DNA from: CAWAPD01 sp963783865
GTDB lineage: Bacteria > Actinomycetota > Thermoleophilia > UBA2241
Reading direction: 5' to 3'
DNA: 64,000 bases
NCBI GenBank assembly: GCA_963783865.1
Contig: CAWAPD010000001.1
Span: 558,001-622,000, forward strand
Shown here: positions 8,342-17,698 of the stretch, in pieces
Layout of the letters: every line of letters begins with the position of its first letter
Numbering within the stretch: the stretch's first letter is position 1
The notes under the pieces: generated by a model
The model's database searches: none
What the model saw: only the letters and a program-made list of their open reading frames with translations
What the model was told of the DNA's origin: nothing
Program-made: the position numbers and the translations under genes

Positions 8342-8377
8342 GGGGCGGGGGTCTGGCGGTCGCCACACCCCCGCCCC
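8342..8377. terminator. GC-rich hairpin terminator of the MFS gene
   Basis: 11-bp outer stem GGGGCGGGGGT/ACCCCCGCCCC plus an inner 5-bp TGGCG/CGCCA stem, just past the stop of the minus-strand gene at 8389. Confidence 0.7.
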
Positions 8378-8388
8378 CCCGTCCAGGA

Positions 8389-9810
8389 CTAGGCGGCGCT
8401 CTCCTCGTCCCGATACGCCTGGTCCCTTTCGGTCTCAGCCGCCGACTCTCGTTCGACAGCTCCCGCGGTCGGGCTCGTCGACTCTCCGTCGCCAGCGCTC
8501 GCGGCCGCGCTCACGGCCGCGAGCCTCGCCTCGGCCGAACGCACCCAGCGGAGCACGCCGACCAGCACGCCGACAGACAGCACGAGCACGAGGCCGACGA
8601 GCCACTCCGCCGACGTGAGCACACCGACCTGCTCCGACAGCAGGCCGACCCCGATCACCGGCACGGTCAAGCCGGCGTAGGCGGCGACGAAGTACGCCGA
8701 CACGACCTCGGCGCGGCGCTCCTGTGGCGCGTACCGGTTCACGAGCGCCAGCGTGCCGATGAACAGCGCGCCTGCCCCGAAGCCCGCCACGATCGCGCCC
8801 GCGAAGAACGCCGCCAGCGATCCGCCGGACAGCGCGATCAGCACCAGCACGAGTCCGGCGACGATCGTGGTGACGCCCTCGAGGGCGGCGGCGGCGATCG
8901 GCTGAGCGCCGACGATCACCGCCGCCGACGAGGCGGCGAACAGGACCGTCGACACCAGCAGCGCGGCGACGAAGGCGTTGTGCACGTGCAGCGACTGCCG
9001 CAGGAACGACGGAGCCAGCGCCGAGAACAGACCGACCACGATGAACGCGGTGAACACCCCGAGGGCGGCCGTGGTGAACAGGGCCCGCATCGCCGGAGGA
9101 ACATGCGGCGACCGGGGCCGCAGCGCGATACGGCCGGTCGCTCCCGGTACCGTCTCGGGCAGAAGCAGCACGCCGGCGACCATGACCGCGAGAGCGGCGA
9201 GGTACACGCCGTAGACGAGCCGTTCCGGCGCCGGCGCGTACTCGACGAACGCGCCGGCGACCAGCACGCCGAGGCCGACCGCGCCCGGCGTGCCCATCGC
9301 CGTCGCTCGAGACGCATGGCGCCTATCCGCGTGCGGCTCGAGCTCGGCGATCGCGGCCGACGCGGCGCCCGTCAGCGTGCCCACCGCCAGCCCCGACAGG
9401 AAGCGGCCGACGACCAGCTCGGGCAGGCCCTGGGCGAAGAGGAAGAAGAGGGTGCTCGCCGCGGCGAAGCCGGCGGCGAGCAGAAGCACGACTTTGCGGC
9501 CCGCCGTGTCGGAGACGCGTCCCAAGCCGAGCAGCGCCGCGATCACTCCGGCCGCGTACACGGCGAAGACGAGCGTGATCGTGAGGTTCGAGAACCCCCA
9601 CCGCGCCTGGTAGAGCGGGTAGATGGGCGTGGGCAGGGCGCCGCCGGAGACGCCGAGCACGAAGACCACGACGGCGACCCAGAACGGCGCCGAACGGGTC
9701 AGCGCCGCCGGGTAGTTGCCGAGGCACACCCGCTGGTCGGCGAAGTCGAGGCAGACCTGGCGCTGCGCCGGCTCAGACATGGAGGCGTCCATGCGCGCGC
9801 GCTCGGTCAC
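8389..9810 (-). CDS. MFS transporter, 12-TM type
   Basis: 473 residues with about twelve hydrophobic helices and the MFS loop 2-3 motif region GLGRVSDTAGRKVVLL, followed by GRFLSGLAVGTLTGA. The first 35 residues are polar and contain two cysteines, and the last 55 form a Glu/Ala/Ser-rich cytoplasmic tail. Small-molecule efflux is the family expectation; no substrate is implied by neighbours. Three starts are possible (GTG at 9810, ATG at 9792, ATG at 9780) and none has a clear ribosome-binding site; I give the longest. The VOC gene lies upstream on the same strand, 40 bases away. Confidence 0.85.
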   Translation of the reverse strand: MTERARMDASMSEPAQRQVCLDFADQRVCLGNYPAALTRSAPFWVAVVVFVLGVSGGALPTPIYPLYQARWGFSNLTITLVFAVYAAGVIAALLGLGRVSDTAGRKVVLLLAAGFAAASTLFFLFAQGLPELVVGRFLSGLAVGTLTGAASAAIAELEPHADRRHASRATAMGTPGAVGLGVLVAGAFVEYAPAPERLVYGVYLAALAVMVAGVLLLPETVPGATGRIALRPRSPHVPPAMRALFTTAALGVFTAFIVVGLFSALAPSFLRQSLHVHNAFVAALLVSTVLFAASSAAVIVGAQPIAAAALEGVTTIVAGLVLVLIALSGGSLAAFFAGAIVAGFGAGALFIGTLALVNRYAPQERRAEVVSAYFVAAYAGLTVPVIGVGLLSEQVGVLTSAEWLVGLVLVLSVGVLVGVLRWVRSAEARLAAVSAAASAGDGESTSPTAGAVERESAAETERDQAYRDEESAA

Positions 9811-9849
9811 GCCGGGCCGGTCACGGCCGCTCGCATCGCGCAGCGTGGG

Positions 9850-10224
9850 TCATGCCGCACGCTGGGTGATCTCCTGCACCGCCCAGCGGTTGCCGTCGGG
9901 ATCGCTGAAGTAGACGAAGTTGCCCCAGTCGAACCGCTCGACGTCGGTCACCTCGACCCCGCGCTCCGACAGCTCGTCGTGGGCGGCGCTCGCGCTGTCC
10001 ACCACGAGCTGCAGCCCCCGTACCGAGCCGGGCATCGCGTCGGTGATCCCCGTGCCGATCGCGATCGAGCACGCCGAGCCGGGCGGCGTCAGCTGCACGA
10101 AGCGCAGCTCCTCGCTGACCTGCACGTCGACGTCGGCGTTGAAGCCGACCTGCTCGGTGTAGAAGCGCTTGGCGCGGTCCACGTCGGCGACCGGTACCGC
10201 GACCAGCTCGAGCTTCATGTCCAT
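9850..10224 (-). CDS. VOC family (glyoxalase-like) protein
   Basis: 124 residues, a single VOC module made of two beta-alpha-beta-beta-beta units. It shows VPVADVDRAKRFYTEQVGF at the start and YFSDPDGNRWAVQEI at the end, the usual metal/ligand-site ends of this fold. I place the start at the ATG at 10224, with GGAGAAGG upstream. The enzyme class is not determinable: members include glyoxalases, dioxygenases and antibiotic-binding proteins. Its position just before the MFS gene at 9810 hints at a shared transcript and a possible resistance role. Confidence 0.85.
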   Translation of the reverse strand: MDMKLELVAVPVADVDRAKRFYTEQVGFNADVDVQVSEELRFVQLTPPGSACSIAIGTGITDAMPGSVRGLQLVVDSASAAHDELSERGVEVTDVERFDWGNFVYFSDPDGNRWAVQEITQRAA

Positions 10225-10336
10225 GCGCACCACCTTCTCCGGGATTCTCGGCGCTCGGCCGATGGTCGTCTTGTGGTTCCCCGGAGGAACGCCGGCAAGC
10301 GCGCTGCGTCGTTGCACGAGGGGATGGACCAGACGC

Positions 10337-10370
10337 GACGAGGCGGGCGGCATCCGCCGCCCGCCTCGTC
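10337..10370. terminator. GC-rich hairpin terminator (distal of two)
   Basis: Perfect 15-bp stem GACGAGGCGGGCGGC (10337-10351) with 10356-10370, downstream of the minus-strand MFS gene that ends at 10416. Confidence 0.7.
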
Positions 10371-10377
10371 GCCTCGC

Positions 10378-10407
10378 GGCGGCTCCGCCGTCGCCGGCGG
10401 AGCCGCC
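10378..10407. terminator. GC-rich hairpin terminator (proximal of two)
   Basis: Perfect 12-bp stem GGCGGCTCCGCC (10378-10389) with 10396-10407, nine bases past the MFS stop. It forms a tandem terminator with the 10337 hairpin. Confidence 0.65.
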
Positions 10408-10415
10408 GCCCCTCG

Positions 10416-11935
10416 TCAGCCAGCCAGCTCCTCGTCGTCGTCGTCGTCGATCCGCACGGGGATCAACGCCGGCTCGCCGAAACGGCTGCCGTCGATCTCA
10501 CCGGACCGCCCATCCTGCTCGTTCATCCCGGGCAGGTACGACACCGAGTCGGGCACCACGTCCTGTTTGGGCGGGATGGCGATGGCCGCCAACGTGGCGA
10601 CACCCACGGCCGCGGCGCCGACCCACAGGGCCGCCGTCAGGCCGTTGACGAAGTCCGTCCCCGACAGGTAGCTGCCGGCCGCCGAGAACACGCTCGCCAG
10701 CACGGCCACGCCGAACACGCCGCCCATCTCGCGGACGGTGTTGTTCACGCCCGAGGCCTTGCCTTCCTCAGACCGCCGCACCGACGACAGCACCAGGTTG
10801 GCGACCGGGGCGAAGTACAGCGACATGCCCACGCCGGCCATCACGAAGGCGGGGACCAGCGCGAGATACGCCACGGTCGGCGAGCTCACGACCGCCATCC
10901 AGGCGAGCGCGGTCGCCATCAATGCCATGCCGGCGACCAGCAGCGGACGGCTGCCGATGCGATCCGACAGGATCCCGGCGATCGGCGCGACCAGGATCGG
11001 CATCGCCGTCCAGGGCAGCGTGCGCAGCCCGGCCTGCAGCGGCGAGTAGCCCTGCACGACCTGGAAGAACTGGGCCAGCAGGAAGATCGAGCCGAACATC
11101 CCGAAGCTCATGAACACCGAGGTCAGGTTGGCGGCCGAGAAGGCCCGCTTGCGGAAGAACCGCATGGGGACCATCGGCTCGCGGGCGCGCAGCTCCCACA
11201 GCGACGAAGGCCAGCGACCAGGACAGCGCCGGCGATCATCGGACCGAGGACGGTCGGGTTGGTCCAGCCGTGGGCGTTGCCGCGCACCAGGCCCCAGACC
11301 AGGCCGAACAGGCCGACGCTGACCAGGCCCAGCCCCGGCAGGTCGAGCGAGCTCTTGGGCCCGTAGGACTCGGTCAGGCGGAAGTAGGCGACCGGCAGCA
11401 AGGCCAAGCCGATCGGCACGTTCACCCAGAAGATGAACTGCCAGGACAGGCCGTCGACGATCGCGCCGCCGATGACCGGGCCGAGCGCAACGGCCAGACC
11501 GGCGGTGCCGCTCCAGATGCCGAGGGCGAGCCCTCGGCGGGCCGGCGGCACCGCCGCCGACAGGATCGTCAGCGTCAGCGGCGTGACGATGGCGCCGCCC
11601 ACGCCCTGCAGCGCCCGGGCCGCGATGAGGGCGCCGATGCTCGGCGCCAGGGCCGCGGCCGCCGACCCCACCGTGAAGGTCACAAGGCCGATCAGGAACA
11701 TCCGCTTGCGCCCGAACCGGTCGCCCAGGGCGGCGCCGGTCAGCAGCAACACGGCGAAGGTCAGGGTGTAGGCGTTGACCGTCCATTCGAGGCCGCTCAG
11801 CCCAGCGCCCAGGTCGCGCTTGATCACCGGCAGCGCGGTGGTCACCACGAGGTTGTCGAGGGACACCATAAAGACCGCGACCGACGACACGATGAAGGTC
11901 CAGATCGTGATCGCCCGTTTGCTCATCTTGCTCAT
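10416..11935 (-). pseudogene. DHA2-type MFS drug exporter, broken by a frameshift
   Basis: A 14-TM EmrB/QacA-like exporter of about 505 residues in two frames. The first part (11935 down to about 11205) has SLDNLVVTTALPVIKRDL, GAALGDRFGRKRMFLIG (motif A) and GGAIVDGLSWQFIFWVNVPIG (motif C/D5 region). The second resumes at LWELRAREPMVPMRFFRKR and runs to an acidic IDDDDDEE tail. The shift fits one missing base between about 11195 and 11215. It is probably efflux for a lipophilic drug, controlled by the TetR gene upstream through the operator at 11976. The remainder is uninterrupted, so a base-calling error is likely. Confidence 0.85.
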
Positions 11936-11975
11936 CTCCCTTGGTTGCTTTGCCTACCGGATCTGTCTTGGTGAC

Positions 11976-11989
11976 TTAGTAATCACTAA
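11976..11989. promoter_or_regulatory. TetR operator upstream of the MFS gene
   Basis: TTAGT-AATC-ACTAA, 41 bases before the MFS start codon. The same palindrome (TTAGT-N4-ACTAA) recurs in the promoter of the TetR gene at 12727 and was not noticed elsewhere in the window, so the two probably bind the same regulator. Confidence 0.7.
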
Positions 11990-12079
11990 CTTCGTAGTCG
12001 AAAAAAAGGGGGTGGCGCCGCGGCCGGATCGAGCTCGGCTACGGCAAGGTATCGCGCCTGGGCGGCGCACTCGACTTCG

Positions 12080-12706
12080 TCAAGCGCCGCCCCCCGCGTC
12101 CTTCTCGAGCAGCCCCGAGTGGGCCTTGAGCACCTCGTCCTTGTCCCAGCTCTTGAAGTCGCCGAGGCACAGCCGGACCCAGTCCTCCTCGATGTTCGAG
12201 AGGTCCATGGCGGCTGCGACGTTCATGAGCATGCCCTGGGCGAGCCACTCCCTGACCATGGCGTCGTCGGCGCCCGAGGCGGACTGCACGAAACGCACCA
12301 GCCGCAGGAACTCCTCGCGCACGGCGGCGCGCACGTCCTCGTCGTCGCAGGCCGCGTACGCCTGCATCTGCATCAGAAGGAGCGTGCGATCCTGGAGCAG
12401 CTGGTGATATGCCTGGCCCATGTAGATGAGGACGGCCTCGGTGCTCGCATCGGCGCCGGCCTGGGCAGCCGCGGTGCGGAAGGCGGCCACGGTGCGCTCG
12501 AACGCGCGCCGCACGGTCGCGATGAAGAGCTCCTTCTTGGTGCCGAAGAGCTGGAAGAGGTAGGGCTGTGAGACGCCGACGCGCTTGGCGATCGCGCCGA
12601 CCGGCGTGCCGTTGAGGCCGCCAATAGAGAACTCCTGCGTGGCGGCCTCGATGATGGCCCGCTGGCGCTCTTCTTTGGTCAGTCTAGTTGTCGACTTCGG
12701 CGTCAT
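12080..12706 (-). CDS. TetR family transcriptional regulator
   Basis: 208 residues. The N-terminal helix-turn-helix reads RQRAIIEAATQEFSIGGLNG followed by AIAKRVGVSQPYLFQLFGTK, the TetR DNA-binding consensus. The C-terminal two thirds form the all-helical ligand and dimer domain. It lies upstream of the MFS exporter on the same strand, and both have a TTAGT-N4-ACTAA palindrome at their promoters, which argues for autorepression and drug-induced derepression of the pump. The start ATG at 12706 follows its predicted -10 by about 12 bases, so the leader is very short. Confidence 0.9.
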   Translation of the reverse strand: MTPKSTTRLTKEERQRAIIEAATQEFSIGGLNGTPVGAIAKRVGVSQPYLFQLFGTKKELFIATVRRAFERTVAAFRTAAAQAGADASTEAVLIYMGQAYHQLLQDRTLLLMQMQAYAACDDEDVRAAVREEFLRLVRFVQSASGADDAMVREWLAQGMLMNVAAAMDLSNIEEDWVRLCLGDFKSWDKDEVLKAHSGLLEKDAGGGA

Positions 12707-12718
12707 GGGACGCAGTGT

Positions 12719-12747
12719 ACCCTAGTTAGTGGTCACTAAACGTCAAG
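12719..12747 (-). promoter_or_regulatory. Promoter of the TetR gene
   Basis: Read on the minus strand: -35 TTGACG (12747-12742), a 17-base spacer and -10 TAGGGT (12724-12719). The spacer contains the whole TetR palindrome, the classical arrangement for steric repression. Confidence 0.55.
12727..12740. promoter_or_regulatory. TetR operator in its own promoter
   Basis: TTAGT-GGTC-ACTAA, located between the -35 and -10 of the TetR promoter. It matches the operator at 11976 in both arms and spacing. Confidence 0.7.
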
Positions 12748-13201
12748 TCCCAGATGCGTTGCGCGCCCCCGACGATGTTCAGGAGGGAAATCTCAATGAA
12801 GACAACGGTCTCTTCACGACTTGGCCTGTACTTCGTGGGATGAGCGCAGCGGTTACGCAAGTCGAGTCTTGCGAGCAGCAGCTTCTGGCGTTGCGGTTGT
12901 ACAGGCCTGCGTCTTCTCCCAGCTGGATGACGTCGCTCTCAGAAGATAGAGGAGGTGACGCAACTCCCCCCGGGTGGCCATCGATGGTCGTGTACAGATG
13001 CTGGATCACGGCTGCCCACGTCGTGAGGGTGGCCGCCCTAAACTGCCTCTCAAGCACGGCTGTCGCGCTAGTTGCGGTCGACGCGAGGCGCGCGACCACA
13101 AGACGCGTTCACAGCACCGCACCGGCAAGGTGACCTGCCGCGGCCGCCCGTTCGCTGGTATCGTTCTGGTGGTTCATTCCGACTCGTGACTTGGAGCACC
13201 A
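12748..13201. other. 454 bases without a recognisable gene
   Basis: Open frames exist on both strands here (about 134 codons on plus, 106 on minus). Neither gives a protein with recognisable motifs, they overlap each other, and the base composition is lower in GC than the flanks. I see no hairpin, tRNA or repeat. It may be decayed sequence. Confidence 0.5.
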
Positions 13202-13920
13202 CTGCCCACTCGACTGAACCGCATCGACGCCCATACCTCGTACACGACGCCGCAGGAGGACACCGACAGCCCCGTCATCGGCTTCGTCGAGGGCTCGCGT
13301 GCGACGCTCATGGTCGACGCCTGCAGCTCGCAGCGCCATGCCGCCGAAGTGCGGCATGAGATGCGAGCGCACGACATCAAGGAACCCGCCTTCGCCGTCA
13401 TCACCCACAGCCACCCCGACCACTGGTTCGGGCTGATCGACTTCCCCTCGACCGTCGCCATCTGCTCGCGGCTCTGCCTCGCCGCACCCAGGCGATGACG
13501 ACGATGGACTGGAGCCACGACGGCCACCGCCGGCAGCTCGAGGCGGGAGAGAGCTACGAGATGCTCGACGCCATCCTCGACGTCGAGTACGGCGCCGACC
13601 GCGACGGGGTCGCGCTGCGCAGCCCCGAGATCCGCATGCGCGGCGAGCTCGTCGTCGACCTCGGCGGTGTGACCGCGGTCGTGCGCGAGGTCGAGAGCAG
13701 CCACATCGAGGGCCAGCTCATCGTCCACGTCCCCGAGGAGGGCGTCGTGTTCCTGGGCGACGCGCTCTACATCGAGCGCAATGACGAGGAGGAGATCGCC
13801 CGGCTCCTCGCGGCGATCGACGCCCTCGACGCGGAACGGTTCATCGACTCGCATGCGGACGAGGTCATCAGCCGGCGGCAGGTCGAGACGTACCTGCGGG
13901 AGTACGCGCGGGACCTCTGA
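13202..13920 (+). pseudogene. MBL-fold metallohydrolase, broken by a frameshift
   Basis: Two adjacent frames together encode a metallo-beta-lactamase-fold hydrolase of about 239 residues. The first holds GSRATLMVDAC and the zinc motif THSHPDHWFG (HxHxDH). The second, entered between about 13475 and 13497, holds MTTMDWSHDG, EGGVVFLGDALYIE-type Asp ligand sequence and SHADEV with the last His. The shift equals one missing base. There is no standard start codon in frame upstream of 13310 (CTG at 13202 is a guess), so the 5' end may be damaged too. The substrate is unknown. Confidence 0.75.
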
Positions 13921-14145
13921 GCGATCAGGCGTGCGTATTCCCAGTAGATGAGCTTGCGGACCGTGTCCACGTACTTAGGAGGCATGTGCAGAACCTGGCA
14001 CCCGCATTCGCGGAATCAAGGAGAGGGGACCCGACCAGCGCTCAAACGATGCGGCATCCTCCAAGAACGACGCTCCAAGCGTAGACTGCATCAGGGTGCT
14101 CCGGCCCGCCAGGCCGGGCAGTGCGACCGCAAAGGGGGACGTCTG

Positions 14146-14711
14146 ATGCCACGCACCATCGTCTACCAGCGAAGGCCAGCGCCGGTACCGGCACCAGCCC
14201 CGGCTCCGCCTCCTGCTGTCGCCGCCGATGCGAACGGCGGTGCGCCGGCGGGCCCACGAAGTGCGACGACCGACCCGTATTCGGAGAAGCTCGTCAAGTA
14301 CATCCCGGCCGAGGTCATCGCGGTCGTCATCCCGCTCGCGGCGCTCGCCGGGGACCGTGACACGCTGCTGATCGCGGCATTGATCGTCGGGTTTCTGGCG
14401 ACGCCCTTCTACTTGTGGCAGAAGGCGACCGGCCTGACGCAGGACAAGAAACCCAAGTTCTATTTCTACATCCTCTCCATGATCGCGTTCTGTGTCTGGG
14501 GACTGACCACGACGCGACTGGGTGGCAAGGTCGGCCTCGACAAGACGTCGGCCACGTTCATCCTGGCCGTGACGGTGTTCGCCATCCCGGCGCTCGACAC
14601 TGTCTTCGGGGCGATAGGAACAGGCTGGATGAAGAAGCTTGCTCACTGGAGGCATCGTGATGGCTGGAGTGGCCGTCTTATCAGCGATCTGCACGTGGGA
14701 AGGGGCGATGA
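14146..14711 (+). CDS. Membrane protein of unknown function (about 3 TM)
   Basis: Starts at the ATG at 14146 with AAAGGGGG upstream. A Pro/Ala-rich cytoplasmic head (residues 10-40, repeated AP) is followed by EKLVKYIPAEVIAVVIPLAA and two further hydrophobic helices ending near DTVFGAIGTGWMKKL. The same arrangement, an IPAEV helix preceded by a disordered head, occurs in small actinobacterial membrane proteins of unknown role. In the given sequence the frame fuses into the next gene because of the deletion near 14679. With that base restored it would stop at about 14711, overlapping the phosphoesterase start by about 50 bases. Confidence 0.6.
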
Positions 14712-16085
14712 GCTCGACGGGTTCGCCGCCAACGAGGAGGCGTTCGTCGAGTTCATCGACAAGCAGCGGGAAGTGCATCCAGGCAGGCAGGTCGACCTCG
14801 TGGTCCTCGGGGACACGCTCGACATCTGGCAGGTGGCGACCGACGAGGAGAAGCACGCTGTGGAGGCCAAAGACATCGACGTCGCGGTCGACGCCGCAGC
14901 CGATGCCGAGCGGGCGCGGCAGATCGTCGAGGCACACCGCAAGGCGTTCGATGCGCTGCACGCGTTCATCGCCGCCGAGGGTCGGCGGGTCGTGTTCGTC
15001 ACCGGCAATCACGACCATTCGCTCGTGGCTGACGAGGTACACGAGGTCGTGAGCGCAGCGGTCTGCAAGGACAAGCCGTCGCTGGCGAAGCGCCTTGCCT
15101 TCACCGATTGGTACGACGAGCCGCGGCTGCGCGTCTACGCCGAGCACGGCAGCCAGTACGACGCCAACAACTCGGTGACGCCGTTCGCCACGTTCGGCAA
15201 GGAGTCGGCCGGCTTCTACTTGTGCGCTTCTTCTGGAACCGTCTCGAGACGCAACGCCCGCACCTGGAAGACTGGCACAAGTCGGGACAAGCGATCTGGC
15301 ACAACAGGCTCATCTTCCTGATCCCTACGCATATGAGTTCTTTGGCCAGTACCAGAAGGACGAGCGAGTGACCAAGTTCGTCTCGTGGAAGGGAGTCTCG
15401 TTCGATGTCGCGCCGCTGCCCTTCACCTTGATAGCCGACGGGGATGAGGCCGGTGCAGGCGTCGGAAGTATCTCCCCCGCCTCCACTGGGCCCGCCGTCG
15501 AGGACTTCCCCGACCTGCTGTTCGGAGACGCCAGCACCCCGGACCGGATCTTCTCCTCCGACGACGCTGCGGAGAACCACATGCGCCGCATGTACCACGA
15601 CCCCGATCCGGCCAACGACGCGTTCCGAGACGCGGTCGACACGATCCTCGCCGGCAACCCAATCCCCGAACTCGCCGTACCAGAGACACCGGTCGCGACG
15701 CCCGGCCCGACGGGAGGAGCTGCCGTCGGATTGCTGGGCTTCAGTTGGCCGGGACATCGTCCGGCGACGAACTCGTACGCCGCCGCGGCCGACAGCCTGT
15801 TCGCTGGCGCGACGGGCGCGAGCTGCGTGCGCTCAAGGGGACGTGCCTCTCGCGCGATGCGTACGACTTCATCCTCTTCGGTCACACGCACGAAGATTTG
15901 AGGCTTCCACTCTCCGCGTCGGGGGCACGTACATCAACACCGGGTCCTGGACGTCACATTGGAGCCCCGAGAACGACAACGTCTCGAAGCTCTGGTACGT
16001 CACGCTCCAACGCAGCGGAAACCAGGTACTCTCTACGGAAGGCGCCTGGCCGACGAAGTCGTTGGGGGTGAAGCCCAAGCCGTAG
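14660..16085 (+). pseudogene. Calcineurin-like metallophosphoesterase, multiple frameshifts
   Basis: All metallophosphoesterase motifs are present but spread over several frames: ISDLHVG (DxH), VVLGDTLDIW (GD), VTGNHDHSL (GNHD) and FILFGHTHED (GHTH), ending in GGTYINTGSWTSH. Frame changes fall near 14679, 15223, 15323, 15810 and 15905-15925; each one is repaired by adding a single base, several in G or C runs (TTG-TG to TTGGTG; CCC to CCCC; GGG to GGGG). The repaired protein would be about 475 residues with an internal Ala/Pro-rich insertion. The start is the ATG at 14660 with GGAGG upstream. The uniform one-base deletions point to consensus error rather than long decay. Confidence 0.75.
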
Positions 16086-16170
16086 CACCCCGCGCGCCAT
16101 CTGCGTCTGTTGCGGGCCTCGATCTACTCCAGGCGCAGGACGTCGGACATGCCGAACTGGACGACGGCCC

Positions 16171-16835
16171 TTATGGCTCTGCCTCGACCTGGACCGGCGC
16201 ACGCTCTCTCCCCAGCAGAGGGACGACCCACCCCTCGAGCGCCACAGCCGCCGCGCACAGCACCCAGAAGAACGCGATGATCACGACCACCCAGACGGCC
16301 ACGCTCGCGTAGCCGTTCGCGTCGACGTCCATGAAGGGGTACGGGTAGTAGTGGACCAGCGCGCCGCGGACGAGCGTGAAGACGAGCCACACCGTCGTGA
16401 TGAGGAACCCGTAGCCGGCCGCCCGCCACGACGCCGGTCCGCGGGGTCCGAAGAGCAGCCAGCCGAGGATCGCCATCGCCGGCACCACGGCGTGCACCAG
16501 GATGTCGGAGACCTGCCCCACTGCGTCAGCTGCTCGTCGCCTGCCAGGACCAGCCGGTAAACGACCAGCGTGATGGTGATGTTGACGAGCCCGAGCAGGC
16601 GGAAGGTCGCGAACGGCGTCGACGTGCGCCGCAGGCGCAAAGCGAGCAGCAGGCAAGTCACGCCGACGATGATGTTCGACAGGTCCGTGAAGTACGTGAA
16701 CATGTTGGCGACCCGCTGCGGCGCAGTCGAGAACTCGCTCGCCGAATCCGTCGCCGTCACGGCGATATCAATCGCCAAGCCGACGGCCACGAGGAGCGCC
16801 GTCAAGGCGAACCAGCCACGAGCGAGTCTCGTCAT
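16171..16835 (-). pseudogene. Pr6Pr-family membrane protein, broken by a frameshift
   Basis: Six hydrophobic helices and the family block NMFTYFTDLSNIIVG identify a Pr6Pr-type membrane protein (about 220 residues). The frame breaks near 16525: LTQWG is read in one frame and QVSDILVHAVVPAM in the next. One extra G in the GGGG run would restore a single frame. The C-terminal half has GALVHYYPYPFMDVDANGY, another conserved block. Function is unknown. It is divergent from the membrane/XRE operon at 17025. Confidence 0.75.
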
Positions 16836-16945
16836 GCCGACGCCTCCTTTGGGCCGTACGCCGAGTGCGCGGCGACTCTATCGAGCCGTCACAGAGGGAG
16901 AGAGTCGCTCGCTCGCCCGCATGCTGAGCCAAACGTAAAGAATTC

Positions 16946-16974
16946 TTGACATGGTGTCGCGGCTTCTTTACACT
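16946..16974 (+). promoter_or_regulatory. Near-consensus sigma-70 promoter
   Basis: -35 TTGACA (16946-16951), exactly 17 bases, -10 TACACT (16969-16974). Transcription would begin near 16981, which places the ATG at 16980 outside the message and supports the start at 17025 for the membrane protein. Confidence 0.75.
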
Positions 16975-16979
16975 GCCGT

Positions 16980-16999
16980 ATGTCAAACATTCCTGACAT
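16980..16999. promoter_or_regulatory. TGACAT inverted repeat at the transcription start
   Basis: ATGTCA-N8-TGACAT covers the predicted start of transcription, and a further TTCTTGACAT lies over the -35, matching the TTCCTGACAT of the right arm. Three copies of one half-site around a promoter suggest an operator, most simply for the XRE regulator encoded in the same operon. Confidence 0.5.
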
Positions 17000-17024
17000 C
17001 GGTCAGGTGAGCGAGGAGCGTGTC

Positions 17025-17474
17025 ATGCCGATCGAAGAGAAGGTGACCTGGGTCAACCTCGTGGTCGCGGTGCTCGTGCCCATCGTCTACTTCGCGATCA
17101 TGCTGGGTCGGCTGGGCAGCACCTCGGCCGCCGACATCGCCTACCAGATTCCGTTGCTGATCGCGATCGGCATCGGCATCGTCCTGACGATCGTCGTTTC
17201 GATCCTGGTCGGAATCGGCAGCGGCATCTCCGCCGAGCTCAGAGGCCGCGATCCCAGCGAGATCGACCGCAAAGACGAGCGCGACAAGAGCATCGCCCGC
17301 CGCGGCACCGTCATCGGCTTCTACGTCGCCTCGGTGGGCATCGTCGGGGCGCTCGCGCTCGTGATGCTCAAGGCCGACTACTTCTGGATCGCCAACGCGA
17401 TCTACCTGTCGTTCATCGTCTCGTCGGTGGTCGGCTCGGTGGTCAAGCTGCACGCCTACCGCCGGGGGTTCTAG
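17025..17474 (+). CDS. Four-TM membrane protein of an XRE-regulated operon
   Basis: 149 residues from the ATG at 17025 (GAGGAG six bases upstream). Four hydrophobic helices are present (about 10-27, 37-60, 92-112, 117-137), with a charged loop containing EIDRKDERDKSIARRG between the second and third. This arrangement resembles the small DUF2178-type membrane proteins commonly paired with a YozG-like XRE regulator; the assignment is by topology and context. The gene ends two bases before the regulator, so both are on one transcript from the promoter at 16946. Function unknown. Confidence 0.75.
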   Translation: MPIEEKVTWVNLVVAVLVPIVYFAIMLGRLGSTSAADIAYQIPLLIAIGIGIVLTIVVSILVGIGSGISAELRGRDPSEIDRKDERDKSIARRGTVIGFYVASVGIVGALALVMLKADYFWIANAIYLSFIVSSVVGSVVKLHAYRRGF

Positions 17475-17476
17475 CC

Positions 17477-17698
17477 ATGACCAAGCCGACGCGCGTCACC
17501 AACCGCATCCGGGCGCTGCGCTTCGCCGCCGGCGAGATGACGCAGGCGGAGCTCGCCGACAGGCTCGGCGTCACACGGCAGACCGTCATCGCCGTCGAGC
17601 AAGGCCGCTACTCACCGTCGCTCGAGATGGCGTTCCAGATCGCCCGGGTGTTCGGCGTGCCGCTCGAAGACGTCTTCGACTATCCGAAGGAGGCGTGA
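17477..17698 (+). CDS. XRE-family regulator (small, HTH only)
   Basis: 73 residues, essentially one Cro/CI helix-turn-helix: NRIRALRFAAG, MTQAELADRLGVTRQTVIAV, EQGRYSPSLEMAFQIARVFG, LEDVFDYP. Proteins of this length bind DNA as dimers and usually repress their own operon together with a membrane protein gene, which is the order seen here. The TGACAT repeats at the promoter are the likely target. Its stop overlaps the next start (TGATG). Confidence 0.9.
   Translation: MTKPTRVTNRIRALRFAAGEMTQAELADRLGVTRQTVIAVEQGRYSPSLEMAFQIARVFGVPLEDVFDYPKEA

Noticed and set aside
12729..13133. A 134-codon plus frame and an overlapping 106-codon minus frame
   Set aside because: Neither gives recognisable protein, they are antisense to one another, and no ribosome-binding site is convincing.
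13948..15321. A single 457-codon protein joining a membrane domain to a metallophosphoesterase
   Set aside because: The join occurs only because one base is missing near 14679. A ribosome-binding site and ATG (14660) for the phosphoesterase lie inside, and the first motif is read in a different frame.
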